From contig CAJNOQ010000432.1 in assembly GCA_905250885.1 (NCBI GenBank), positions 1 through 51,081 of the forward strand: a DNA stretch of 51,081 nt. The letters are read 5' to 3'. This stretch comes from Didymodactylos carnosus. Its lineage: Eukaryota; Rotifera; Eurotatoria; Philodinida; Philodinidae. Position numbers and translations under genes: made by a program. The notes under the pieces were generated by a model. It had not been told where the DNA came from, did no database searches, and saw nothing but the letters and a program-made list of their open reading frames with translations. Within the stretch, counting starts at the first letter, position 1, and each line of letters starts with the position of its first letter. Positions 23,150 to 34,283 of this stretch are shown here, piece by piece.

Positions 23150-24489
23150 TTATTTGTCTGACGGAGAAAGTTATATGCCAGTGAATTCGATAAAAGTAGC
23201 GTCAGTTTCAATAAGCAGTGTTGTTAGTTGTTTTTTGAATAACTCAAACACGAGAAGAGCCAGTTTTTCTGAAGTGGGATTTTGAAAAGATTTGTGGAAA
23301 ACTAGCCTATTTCATCAACGCTTAAGGTGGCCGTATAGTGGTGACTATATAGAGGATTCTTTCTGTGAGAAAATAGCTCAAAGTGTCCTCTTCAAAATGG
23401 AAGCCAAGCGAGATCTTAACTTTCAGCGCGAGAAGTATTGCATCGGAGTTTCTTGAAGTCCTAGTAATGATATCCGGTAACTTGTAATAAACCTTTCAAT
23501 CGCATGGAACATACATCATCGGCCATGCTAAGTGTGGAAGAATGTTTATAATTAAAAATAGATCCAAAAACCATATGCCACTCTAAACTGTATTTATAAG
23601 AAATCTACCAAAGATAGACTTATTTCAAAAACCTATGGTTTTCCAAAAGGATATTCAGAAAACTTTTGAATAAAACAATGGTTTTTCAGTTTTTTCCATC
23701 GCACAATCACATTTAGGGAACAAAATGAACGGTAAAATAAATCACATGTGTTCCATTCTGCAAGTTTTATTTTGCTATTATTTTGTTAGAATTAGCACAG
23801 AGGGACGGATAGATGAAAGAGTTTTGAATTTAGTTTTTGAAGTTCAAAAGAAATATTACTCTTGCTAAAATATTTTTCGTCTAAACTATTAGTGCGTCCC
23901 TTGTTGCTCCCTTTCTGGCTTTCATGAGAAATCCTGCTTCTCTCTGTGGCAGAGCATCCTTTAGTTAAAATAAATGGGACATTCGTAATCAGCTCCTCGA
24001 CTTACATCGAATGATGAATAATTTAAAAGTTTTTTGAAGAATGCAATCAGTTGTATGTTCTTCAGGCAAAAATAGATTAAAAAGTAATAAATTCTTTTTC
24101 ATTTTATAACATAGTTTAAATGATATTTACCAGTATTAAGACAGAACTATGGCCTTCTGCTAATAGTTCGCTTGGCAACTAAAAACTATACGCTTTTAAT
24201 TTTCTAATTATAGTTTAAGATGAATTCCATGGTCAATTAAAACGATGTAACTTAAAAGTAGATTAATCGTCCGACTCTGTCACTGTGATCTTTTTTAACA
24301 ACAGTTTTTGGTGCGATTCGAGCACTTTGAATGACATAAACTTGAAATTTTTATCATAGATACCACTTATGATTCTAAACATTTTCTGTATTAGGAACAT
24401 CTTTCCCAAATACATTGGTTATTCAAAAATGATGAATTTATAGGATGTTTTCCATCAATAAATATTTCGGTGTTGGTACATTAGAAACT

Positions 24490-24649
24490 TAACACCGCTG
24501 TATAGTGAAGAATCGCCTGTCTGTGCTTTATTCATTGATGAATCTATCAGATCTGTAGGTTTTACAGATTTCACACTAAGAAATTACCGACATGATAACA
24601 ATAATAATAATCAGTTGTTACACGATCTCAATCAATCTAATCATAAAGG
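24490..24649 (+). pseudogene. possible coding remnant, unidentified
   Basis: One frame reads ESPVCALFIDESIRSVGFTD and continues into an Asn-rich stretch, ending at a donor-like AAAG|GTAACG. Codon choice looks more protein-like than its surroundings, but no start, partner exon or family is recognised. It could be part of the same decayed locus as 22849-23149. Confidence 0.22.
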
Positions 24650-24947
24650 TAACGGTGTGATTTTGCTTTTTTTACTAGAGTTGTCTTATTAAATATACGT
24701 TATGTTCGCTGTTCTGAATTACGTTTATCATACATAATACACAATCAGAAAATTATTCAGTTCATTCGATAGTCTTACCTATAAAGGTAAAGACAGGGCT
24801 GTCGCAGCCCTTCCAATTTTGACGGGTGTCGCTTTTTAATGATATATTATTAATAGAACTAGATAAAATTCCTTAGTTTGTCTTATAAAGTTTTTAAAAA
24901 AATAGGTTTTACTTAAATAGAAAAAAACATGTATTTGAATAGAGCGG

Positions 24948-24987
24948 TTCCAATTAGAAACCAATTTGGCGCCGAGTCTAATTGGAA
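24948..24987. repeat. perfect 11-bp inverted repeat around GGCGCC
   Basis: TTCCAATTAGA at 24948-24958 and TCTAATTGGAA at 24977-24987 are exact complements, with an 18-nt loop that contains the palindrome GGCGCC. No gene is near. It may be a transposon core or a structured RNA. Confidence 0.45.
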
Positions 24988-25656
24988 GCCAAAATACCAC
25001 CTCCTTAGTATAGCTCCCTGGGATCATAGTTAAACATGTCTCGCGCACAATTCATAAAATCACTCAAATGCCACAGATTGAGAAATAGAAATTTTTACAC
25101 TTATTTCTTGTGCTGTTAAAAGTTGTAAATTGTACAGTTGGATTGGTGCGAATACTGGCAGAAAATAAAGTTCATATCATGCACATAATTATTGTAGTAG
25201 TTTTGTGATCAGTCTGTGTGAATATTTTCGAGAATGACTGATAGCAATGATAATCTATCTGATACTCGTTATTAAAAAATAAAACGAAAATATAAACCAC
25301 AAAAAGAAATAAAATAAAAACTGAAGAGCAGAGCTTGATCAATCAACTTTCAACTTTAAAGTTTTTTTGGTTAAAATTAGTTTAACTTAACAATAGTGCT
25401 TCTTCTTTCTTGTACAAACTGTGATTCATATGTATAGCGCGATGAAAACAAAGATCCTTATTTCGATTTCCCATCTTATGCACTCATGTAACGATATTTC
25501 ACTCTGCAAGGATCAGAATGGACAAGTGAGCTAATCATTATCAGCGAATCCAGGCTAAACTGCTCCAACAGAAATATCTAGATGCTTTTGCTGATGCATT
25601 GGTCGATTTTATTTATTCATTTTCAGAAGTTTTTCTCCTCGTTTTGGGCCGTTTAA

Positions 25657-25818
25657 TCCTGATCCGTCCATCTGAGGTCCGTGCGGACCCCAGACGAAAA
25701 CGAGTGCTTACTGTTCAGTGAAACATAAAGTGAAGCGGTAAAATCTAACCGCTGTGGTCAGGCAGTATCCAAACGAAGCCGGTAGAATTTGGGCACATTA
25801 TCAGTAGTCGGATCAGGG
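25657..25818. mobile_element. piggyBac-type MITE flanked by TTAA
   Basis: The 162-bp segment lies between TTAA at 25653-25656 and TTAA at 25819-25822. Its ends are inverted: TCCTGATCCG on the left and CGGATCAGGG on the right, differing only at the outermost base. A TTAA duplication with short CCC-type termini is the signature of piggyBac elements. The interior is richer in GC than its surroundings and contains the small palindrome GGTCCGTGCGGACC. It has no coding capacity. Confidence 0.68.
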
Positions 25819-26535
25819 TTAACGAAGACTGTATTTATAACAATAAAATACGCTAGCCAACCTGCAATAATCGCAGAATCACCTCTCAATTTCAAAACCA
25901 TCTATATATCGCATATTTTTCTAAATATCGATTAGTAAATTATGAGATCAACATTCCGATAATGTATTATTATACGAGAAAAGTAGACCCCAAGACGCCG
26001 AATGAGTTTGTATCTTTTATATTACAAAAAAGAAAAAAGAAGGCCTCTATAAAACTTTGTAAAATAAACAATCATTGTGAAAACAGTAGAACATGTTTGT
26101 CACATCTTTTTCCAGCCTTGAAAGACAGTACAGTGTTTTACTCTATTTGGTAGTTATATTGAAATAGAATTCCAAAAGTGTTATCAAACAAGACCATCAC
26201 AATTTTTGGTAGCACATGTATGAATGTGGCTTTTTCGGTGGATCTAATCAAATCATTATAATTTGTATTGTGTAACTTCGATACCATGAAGAATTACCGC
26301 AGTGTATAGTAGCTAATGTACGAAAGTTTTGTAGTTATAACTTCATCACTTACAATATTTTATACCAACATAAGTATGTGTAAACATCATGAACCATGAA
26401 TGGAAACCATTAAGTAAGAGTCGAAGATCACAATGTGACGAACAAATTAACAGATCTTATGAAAAAAATGAAGAGGTAGAAAATAGTTTGAAGAAACGAG
26501 AGCAAAATAGTAAGTGTTACAATAAGCAAACTTTT

Positions 26536-28500
26536 CCCAGGACGTCCAAAATGGTGTAATTAATTATCTATTAAATGTCAGTTAATAGCTAATGAAATAG
26601 TCATTAAATGGCCATTTTTACACATTATAAATAGAAACGTTTTAATGCCTTAAATGACATTTTTTAACAGTCTAAAAACTGTCCGAAAATAAGCAGTTAA
26701 TAGCATCATTTAATGGCTGTTTTTACACTATTACTGGCTGTTAACGGTCAATTATAGAACGTTTTCTTTGATTCATTTTTTCGATTAGTGTCCCAAATAT
26801 AGTAGTGATTTCCAAAATTTTTGGTTCCACGGTGTCATGAATGGTACTAGATCCAGAATCAGTGACGACTTCCACTGGACAAGTTTCAATGACTTGTACA
26901 ATCGGGGAAGAGAAAAACTTTGCAAATTTCTTCCTAATTTCAGTGATATATATACATATATCAGTCATGACTGCAAAATAAAAGGGTGAATGAAACAGTT
27001 ATTTTAAACAGAGTGCCAAAATATCCTGAGTTAACCAGGAGACTCGTGATTTTTACACTTTTCTCCTGATGAAAATTATCCTGATTTCAGGAGCTGATTC
27101 TGAAGATTGTCTTCTGATTTTCAATTGTTTTCCTGCATCGCTTCTGTTTTTTCCAACCATTCGACCATTTTGTCCCCTAGTAAATAAATCTCCCATGGGG
27201 GACATATTTCGTCCTCCACTGGCAATGTATTTGAAATCCTACTACTTCAGCGTCATATTTGAGATGAAAAGATTGGCGGGTTATTACATAATATGCACGG
27301 ATTTATGCCCTCTTTAGCATAGCTTGTCATAAAAATCATTATCATATAGTGTTTGGATAGTTTGTGGCAAATAGAGCTATTCTAAGATTCGTGAGCCGTC
27401 CCCAAAAGCATCACTCTTCCTGTCGTGCGCGTCCCGCGTCACGTATCAGACGTGTGATATGAATTTGTTGATAAAACCTAATTGAAAGGAAAAATCTATT
27501 GTTTGAAATTTGAAAAATTAGCTTTGAATAAATGAACTCTAAATTAGAGCTATAAGACGAAACGACAGTGTAATTTTAACGATAAATGGTTAAAAAATTC
27601 ACAATATTGATTTTAATTTATTTATAATATGTGACCTTAGTTGAGCTCATCGGATACTTTAGATCGACATAACGTTATTACGTTAAAATAAGCGTCCCCC
27701 ATTGTGTCCCCCATTCGGAACTTTCTGTCCCACATTCGAAAAAAATAATTTGAGATCCCTGGTCTCAATAATTGTACATTGAAAGAGTCCGCTGTATGCT
27801 TATCGAATGTTCTCATCACAAGAAGATGAGATTAGTTAACTTCCAAACTCATCGGTTCAAAATCTTCTTCCTCAAACAGTACTGTAGTCTGTAACAAATG
27901 ATAATACTATTTCATCAAAACGTATTTCAAAAAAGTTTTTTTGAAAAAGTTATTAGATTTCTTTTTGCTTCTCCAAGAAAAAACTGCCTGATACTCTTCT
28001 GAGTTCGAAAAAACAATCTCCTGATTTTGTAGAAAAAATCTCCTGATCAATTCTTGATCTTTTACGAAAAACTGGATATGGACACCCTGATTTTAAATGT
28101 CAGTTTTTCCACTGTATATTTTGCAATTGAAGGATGACCTGTTAATAGTCATTTGACTGTGGCAGTTATTTTACATTTTAGAATGCACACTTAAATGCCT
28201 GTTTTTTTGCCGTTATAACAGCCAAAAAATTTACAGTAAACAGTGACCAAAAACTGCAAAACTGCCTTTTTTTCAACATTTTGTGATATGTTAAATGCCT
28301 TTTCTGGAGCCTTTATTAATAATCACATAACAGACAATAAACTGACTGTTACCTGGCAGTTGTTTAACAGTTATTTGGGTGTTACAAGCCAGTTTTTTTG
28401 GCATACATTTTAAACGCATTACATGGCTTATTAAATGTCAGTTATGTTTACAGGCATTTACGTCCGATTGTTCCCAGTTTCATTTTCCGGTTATGTGGGT
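26536..28500. repeat. composite repeat block with TTAAATG/CAGTTA ends
   Basis: Both flanks (about 26536-26760 and 28130-28500) are built from many degenerate copies of TTAAATGNC, CAGTTAAT and AACTGNC on both strands. The outer parts share ATTAAATGTCAGTTA, in direct orientation. Inside are a second pair of flanks rich in CTCCTGATTT (27020-27110, 27980-28110) and a core with repeated GTCCCCCATT or TGGGGGACA (27195-27215, 27690-27740). The order looks like one element inserted in another, each with subterminal repeats. Short open frames inside resemble nothing known. Confidence 0.5.
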
Positions 28501-29223
28501 GAAAATAAACTAAGGTGAAAGTCATGCTGACGCGTATTATGTAAGGGTATTAACGTTGTCGGCATCATTTTCATTGTAACTTTGCTTGACTGTTTTCGTG
28601 AACATTATTCAGTAAACAGCGTCATCTACTTCGAGATGGTAATGTGAAAGAAACAATATAGGAAAAGTTTTTCTCGCTTGTAAGTAAAATGATGACTGTC
28701 TTTTTCCAGCGAATTCCGATCGGAAGATATTTCCCGACTAGACGAAATTTTCAGAGGGTCTAATATACAGAGTTAGTATTGGACAGTACATTTTTGCAGT
28801 TGTGTGCTGAGTATATCTATATTCATCGATCTTATCATAATGGCAGAGAGCATCTTGTTATTGCCCGTATTGTTGTTCCCTTTTCTGTTTTGAATATCTT
28901 CTCGAAGCAAAATAAGAACTCATACATTCAATTATTTAAAAAATTTCACCCATCTTTCTGGATGTTATGAAGCAAGTCATTTATTGCGCAATCGTCAGGA
29001 AGATGATTTATAAAATGTTGTAAGAATGAGCGATGAAAAACTACTGGGAAATTTGATGCCGATTGTAGTAGCAGAAAGTGCTAAATTTTCTAGTCGTTTT
29101 AATTTCTTTCTGAAAAAACAGTATTATCAAAGCTGAGTGATACTTTGCTTCTTTTTTTTAGTTTTAATAAATTACAGAGATATTTGGTCTCGGTTTGCAG
29201 TTTGACTTAATAAATTTGATTAA

Positions 29224-29236
29224 TTTGTTTCAGATC
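29224..29236 (+). promoter_or_regulatory. splice acceptor abutting the NOP58 start codon
   Basis: TTTGTTTCAG ends at 29233, and only ATC separates it from the ATG. This is either the end of a 5' UTR intron or a spliced-leader trans-splicing acceptor. The latter is known in rotifers, flatworms and nematodes. Confidence 0.5.
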
Positions 29237-32200
29237 ATGCTAGTTTTATTTGAAACCTCGGCTGGCTATGCCGTATTTAAAGTAAGTTTGCGAACATTGG
29301 CACGTGTACAGAATAATCACAGCATATAGTGTACAAGTACTCCAATATCTCTCAATCAGAATAAAACGAATTATTCTTTTATGATTATTTTAGCTATTAG
29401 ATGAAAAGAAATTACATGAAGCAAAAAATTTATATTTGGATTTTGAATCTCCTGAAAAAGCTGCTAAAGTGTAAGTAATTCTTCAAATGTTACAAGCGCA
29501 TTTTCACTATTATTGTAATAAAACAATTTTTTTATCTCATTTTAGGTTAAAGTTGAAATATTTTGAAAAATTTGAAGATACAACAACAGCATTAGCCGCT
29601 GTAACTGCAACGGTCGAAGGCAAAATTTCAAAACCATTGAAAAAATTATTGAAACGCTTAGTTGATCCCGAATTACAAGAACAATTATTGGTGGCTGATT
29701 CTATGTTAGGAAAAGCAATTAAAGTAAGGCAAATTGGAACTAAACAATAAAGAAAAAAACTTGGTGCGATGAAATACAGTCAACTGTTTCTATTGCCATG
29801 ATGCTGTTAAAAAAAGCTTGTTACTCTTATTATATATCAACAAGAATATTGTTTTATATTCTTGATTTTTTTTCAATTGCTGATGCAATGGAAACCCTTA
29901 ACGCACTAAGTTTTTTTATTTATTGTTTATAGGAGAAATTCAGTCTTGAATGTATATGTAATAATTCCGTGCAAGATTTGATGCGTATAATACGTTCGCA
30001 AGTGGACAGTTTGATTGAAGTAGACGAAAAAGAATTAGCAGCTATGCGTATTGGTCTAGCTCATAGGTAACAAGATAAAAGATACATATTCTCATAGTAT
30101 ATCAGCTACATCTCTTTTGAGTCTAAAACACACTAGTCATGTTTATGTTGCGCTTTAACTTAATTTCAGAAAATAGTTCGCAGTCAAAATATTTTCAGGT
30201 TTCCTTTAATCGCTTCATATTTTAAGTCAAATATTAGTTCGTTATGTTCCAGCAAAATATCAAAATCAATTTGTTACTTACACTCTTTTACGTCTTTCCT
30301 AATAATCATTTGTGTTTTCATCTTCACATTTGTACAATTCTTTATATTATATAAGAAAAAACACGTCGTTTTATGTCCAAAGAAATTAAAATTATCTATA
30401 AGATAATTGTTGTTTGAAGTTATTATTATGTTCCATTTTTCACTGCAAATTTACATATGCAGTGATGTTTGGTTATGTTTTTGCAATAGTATATCTTGAT
30501 CTCGTAGTATTCATATCCGTCGAAACTTAGACGGAAATTACTCAATCTATCTTCAATGTCAGAAGAAAATATGAAAGTTAAGCTAGTATATTATTACCAG
30601 CACAGCTATACTTTCTATTAAACCAAACATCACTATCTATTCGTGTCATCCTACTTGTTGGTAGATGTACATAACCTACGAATTTAGTTGATTTTCAGAT
30701 TTATAAATTACATATACATAGAAGTTCGACACAACAAGCATAGAATTATTCGTCACAGTTCACAAACGTGAGTAGAAAACATTTTTAGACCTTGATCATC
30801 CACTATCTACTTAACAGAATTTCTTTTTTTTTTCTAGATTATGGAGAACAATACAATGAGTTTCTACATAAACAATATGAAGCGATTAAAGAAAACTTGT
30901 TTTCTTTTCTTTCTTGAATTTATTTCTAACTCCTAAATATGTGAACTATGTAAAATTTTATCACTATTTATAAATTTACTATAGTTATAATTTTGAAATA
31001 ATTTCTTTACGTCTTTAGCTTATCACGCTATAAATTGAAATTTTCGCCCGACAAAGTTGATACAATGATTGTACAAGCCATATGTAAGTAACATAATCAA
31101 TTAGACATTTGTTTACGAACTGAAGCTTTTTTTAATTTCAATTCTTAAGCTCTATTGGACGATCTTGATAAAGAAACAAATAATTATATAATGAGATGTA
31201 AGGAATGGTATGGATGGCATTTTCCAGAATTAGCAAAAATTATACAAGATAATGTTGCATACTGTAAAGTTGTTCAACTAATTGGTAAGAATATGTCCAT
31301 ATTTTTTGAATGAGACATTCTCAAGTAAATTCATCACTGATTGTTCTTTTAGGTTATCGTACGAATGCGGCACAACTTGATTTGTCAGTTATTTTACCAG
31401 CGGATGTTGAAACACAAGTGAAAGAAGCAGCGGAAATATCGATGGGCACAGAAATATCCGACGAAGATATCACAAATATTCGTCATCTTTGTGCTCAAGT
31501 AAGCTTAGCTATAATAATTGTAGTTCCATAAATTAATAGCCTGGATACAGGATTTAAAGATGGTGTGTTCAGATCTATCTGAAAAGATGATTTGTATGCG
31601 GAGTATAAAGATGAACCACTAATCGATGATGCATTTTTGATGCCGCCCCAGTCTGAAGAACTGTTGATTGGTTTATGTCTGAGATTATTGGTTCAAATTT
31701 ATTGTTCAAATTCTTCCAGTACATCCAACCCTCACAGAAGCAGGAGGCCTCGAGGAACTTGTAAGAATGTGTCAGGATCTTCAAAGATGTAGAAGAAACT
31801 AAAAGATCAATTTTATAGCATCAAACGCTTCATATCATTTTTTTTTCACGAAAAGCTTATTTATCAATGTAGTCAATGATGTTAAAACATGTAGAAAATG
31901 ATATTTCTTGATTTTAAACCATTTCGTCACTACCACTGAGACTACAATACCTCAAAAGTGCAGAATATAATCTAGTATATCAATGTAATTGAGTAGATCA
32001 AGTACATCTTTTTCTTATTTTTCAGGTTATCGAAATATCAGATTATCGTGCTCAACTGTTTGAATATTTAAAAAATCGTATGATGGCTGTTGCACCAAAC
32101 TTAACTGTTCTTGTTGGTGAACTTGTTGGAGCGAGACTTATTTCGCACGCTGGTTAGTCATACTCGTAAAAACATGTCGTTTTTTTTTCTTGACTATTCG

Positions 32201-34193
32201 CTGTTTCTTCTCGTAGGTTCGTTGCTCAACTTGGCAAAACATCCATCTTCAACCGTTCAAATATTGGGCGCTGAAAAAGCTTTATTTCGTGCAATGAAAA
32301 CCAAACACGACACACCGAAATATGGTTTGATCTATCATGCATCACTTGTTGGACAGACAACAGCTAAATTAAAAGGAAAAGTATGTATCAATTGTATAGG
32401 TGTATGATCAACGATATGATAAATGTTTGCGATATTTCTTTACAAGGTTTCACGCATGCTAGCTGCAAAAGCTGCTTTAGCCATACGAGTTGACGCATTA
32501 GGTGAAGATACAAAAGCGACAATGGGTATACAACATCGAGCAGATCTTGAAAAAAAATTTGCCCTTCTCGAACAGAGTTCGGTGTGTTATTATTACTAGT
32601 ATAGTGTTGCCATAAAATCTTTGTTTTATGTGCTTGTTTTTGTAGAGTAAACGAATATCTGGTACTGGAAAAATGCAAGCCAAATTCGAAAAATATCAAC
32701 AAAACAGGTATTTCTATACACATATACATTAGTTAGAACAGATGGGTAGCAAGTAGCTTCTTTGCAGGCCCGTAGCCAGGATTTTCACGGAGACCAAACG
32801 TTTTCTTGATCGTAGATAATATGAACACCTCCTGAAAAAATTGCATAGAGATAACTTAGTACAAAAAACTTCTCTGGCAATATTTCTCTACCATCTGCTA
32901 TTCGAAAGACTGCATTATTCTATACAATCCTTTTAAAAATACGCGAAACATAACAAGGATATTTAGTTTATTTATATTTGATCAATATCGAAACATCTGC
33001 TGTGTGAACAAGATTATGCAACTTTAAGCGTTTGAGTTTTTTGTCTGAGAAATGAAGTTAAGTACCTTAAAACTAGGAGAATATATTAAGTTATTATGAA
33101 TATATCAGATTAAGATCACTCTTTGCTCTGGAATCTAAGATCTTTTATAAAGAGCTGGTATTGAGAGGAGTATATGGTTGGGAAGCTGTATGGAAAGTGC
33201 TCGCTTCAGTACATATTCTCATAAAAAAAACTTTAGCTGATACTAAGTTGAAGGGAAGATATTTTTGATTAAAATAAACTGTTTCTCAGTTCTGTCTGAA
33301 TGACACTTAGATTGAAAATTGTAGTAATTCTGGAAAGACCTCGAGATATGTACCGTGCATTAGCAGCGCTATCATATTTCAGATGTGACTTTTTCTTTGT
33401 TTCGCAGAGTTTCTTTCACTTAATTGTAGAACAATGATTCTTTTTTTGTTTGATAGATAAATCAATTATTTAGTCCTGACAAAGCTCGATTTTTGAGATA
33501 AACTTTCTTTAAATGCACGGTAAAGCCATGCATAGAGCAATATCTTCAATATGTTTTAGGATGTTTTCGACATTTTTTTAAAATTGAAGAAATGCGAAAA
33601 AAACGACTCTGTCAGGACTTATAGTTGTTTAATAACTATTGAAATAATTTTCAAATCTCGGCTTCGTAATCTAAGTTCTGGAGCCTTCGTAGCAAAATAG
33701 CCCGGTTTTGCTTAGGGATTTATTGAAAGATCTTTAACGGTTACAGATATCAAAGTAAAATATATATCATAGTCATATTCTCTTATGAAAAAGTTTCGTG
33801 AATGTCAGATTTAATACGACAAATATTTCCAGAAGGGAGAACTTGAAACCCTTGTTTATTGAACGAATAAATAAAATTTGAGGGCGAGTCGATGTTATCT
33901 ATTTTTAATCTCGCTCATTTGATTATGATGGTCAGGAAGGTACATCACTTCCAGGTTTACTTGGAAGCAGTTTCTTCAGCTCTCTCCTCTGTCTGCAGAC
34001 TTGCTTGTGTGAAATATTAACAGCGAAAATTAGTCAGTGGAACAGCTGTGGATAAGATTCTTTGTATTTTAGTGAGAAAAATCAATTCAATCAAGATTTG
34101 TCATCGACTTTACCGATAAAACGACAATACAACTTTCGTAGTGGAGATACGAATGGCCAAAATAAAAAATTTAAAAAAGATTTAGTTTTGTAA
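29237..34193 (+). CDS. NOP58: NOP58 box C/D snoRNP core protein, twelve exons
   Basis: Nucleolar protein 58 binds box C/D snoRNAs with fibrillarin, NOP56 and the 15.5K protein to direct rRNA 2'-O-methylation. Exons: 29237-29281, 29394-29470, 29546-29723, 29933-30066, 31019-31083, 31150-31284, 31353-31498, 32026-32152, 32217-32380, 32447-32581, 32646-32707, 34073-34193. All join in phase to about 462 aa. It begins [15 protein letters not shown] and keeps the coiled-coil and Nop-domain blocks [73 protein letters not shown] and [15 protein letters not shown]. Human NOP58 has 529 aa; the difference is the lysine/acidic C-terminal tail, here reduced to a short basic end after a 1.4-kb intron. A splice acceptor ends three bases before the ATG. 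Confidence 0.96.
31592..31800 (+). pseudogene. coding-like insertion in NOP58 intron 7
   Basis: Inside the 527-nt intron, one frame reads [20 protein letters not shown]. After a frame change near 31690 another reads [20 protein letters not shown] and ends in TAA at about 31799. Codon use is protein-like and less AT-rich than the intron. The source gene is not recognised. It is not part of NOP58, because exons 7 and 8 join in phase without it. Confidence 0.35.
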
Positions 34194-34277
34194 CATGTTT
34201 TTAACAGTTTTTGTTCGTTTTTGCATACATATTCGCTTGTTATCTGTTGTCGTTGTAATTGTTTACTATTTCAATGA

Positions 34278-34283
34278 AATAAA
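34278..34283 (+). other. possible polyadenylation signal of NOP58
   Basis: AATAAA lies about 85 nt after the NOP58 stop codon in an otherwise AT-rich 3' flank. The position is ordinary for a short animal 3' UTR. Confidence 0.4.

Noticed and set aside
32768..32800. GCCCGTAGCCAGGATTTT in NOP58 intron 11 as a transposon end
   Set aside because: It resembles known transposon termini, but no inverted partner was found in the intron.
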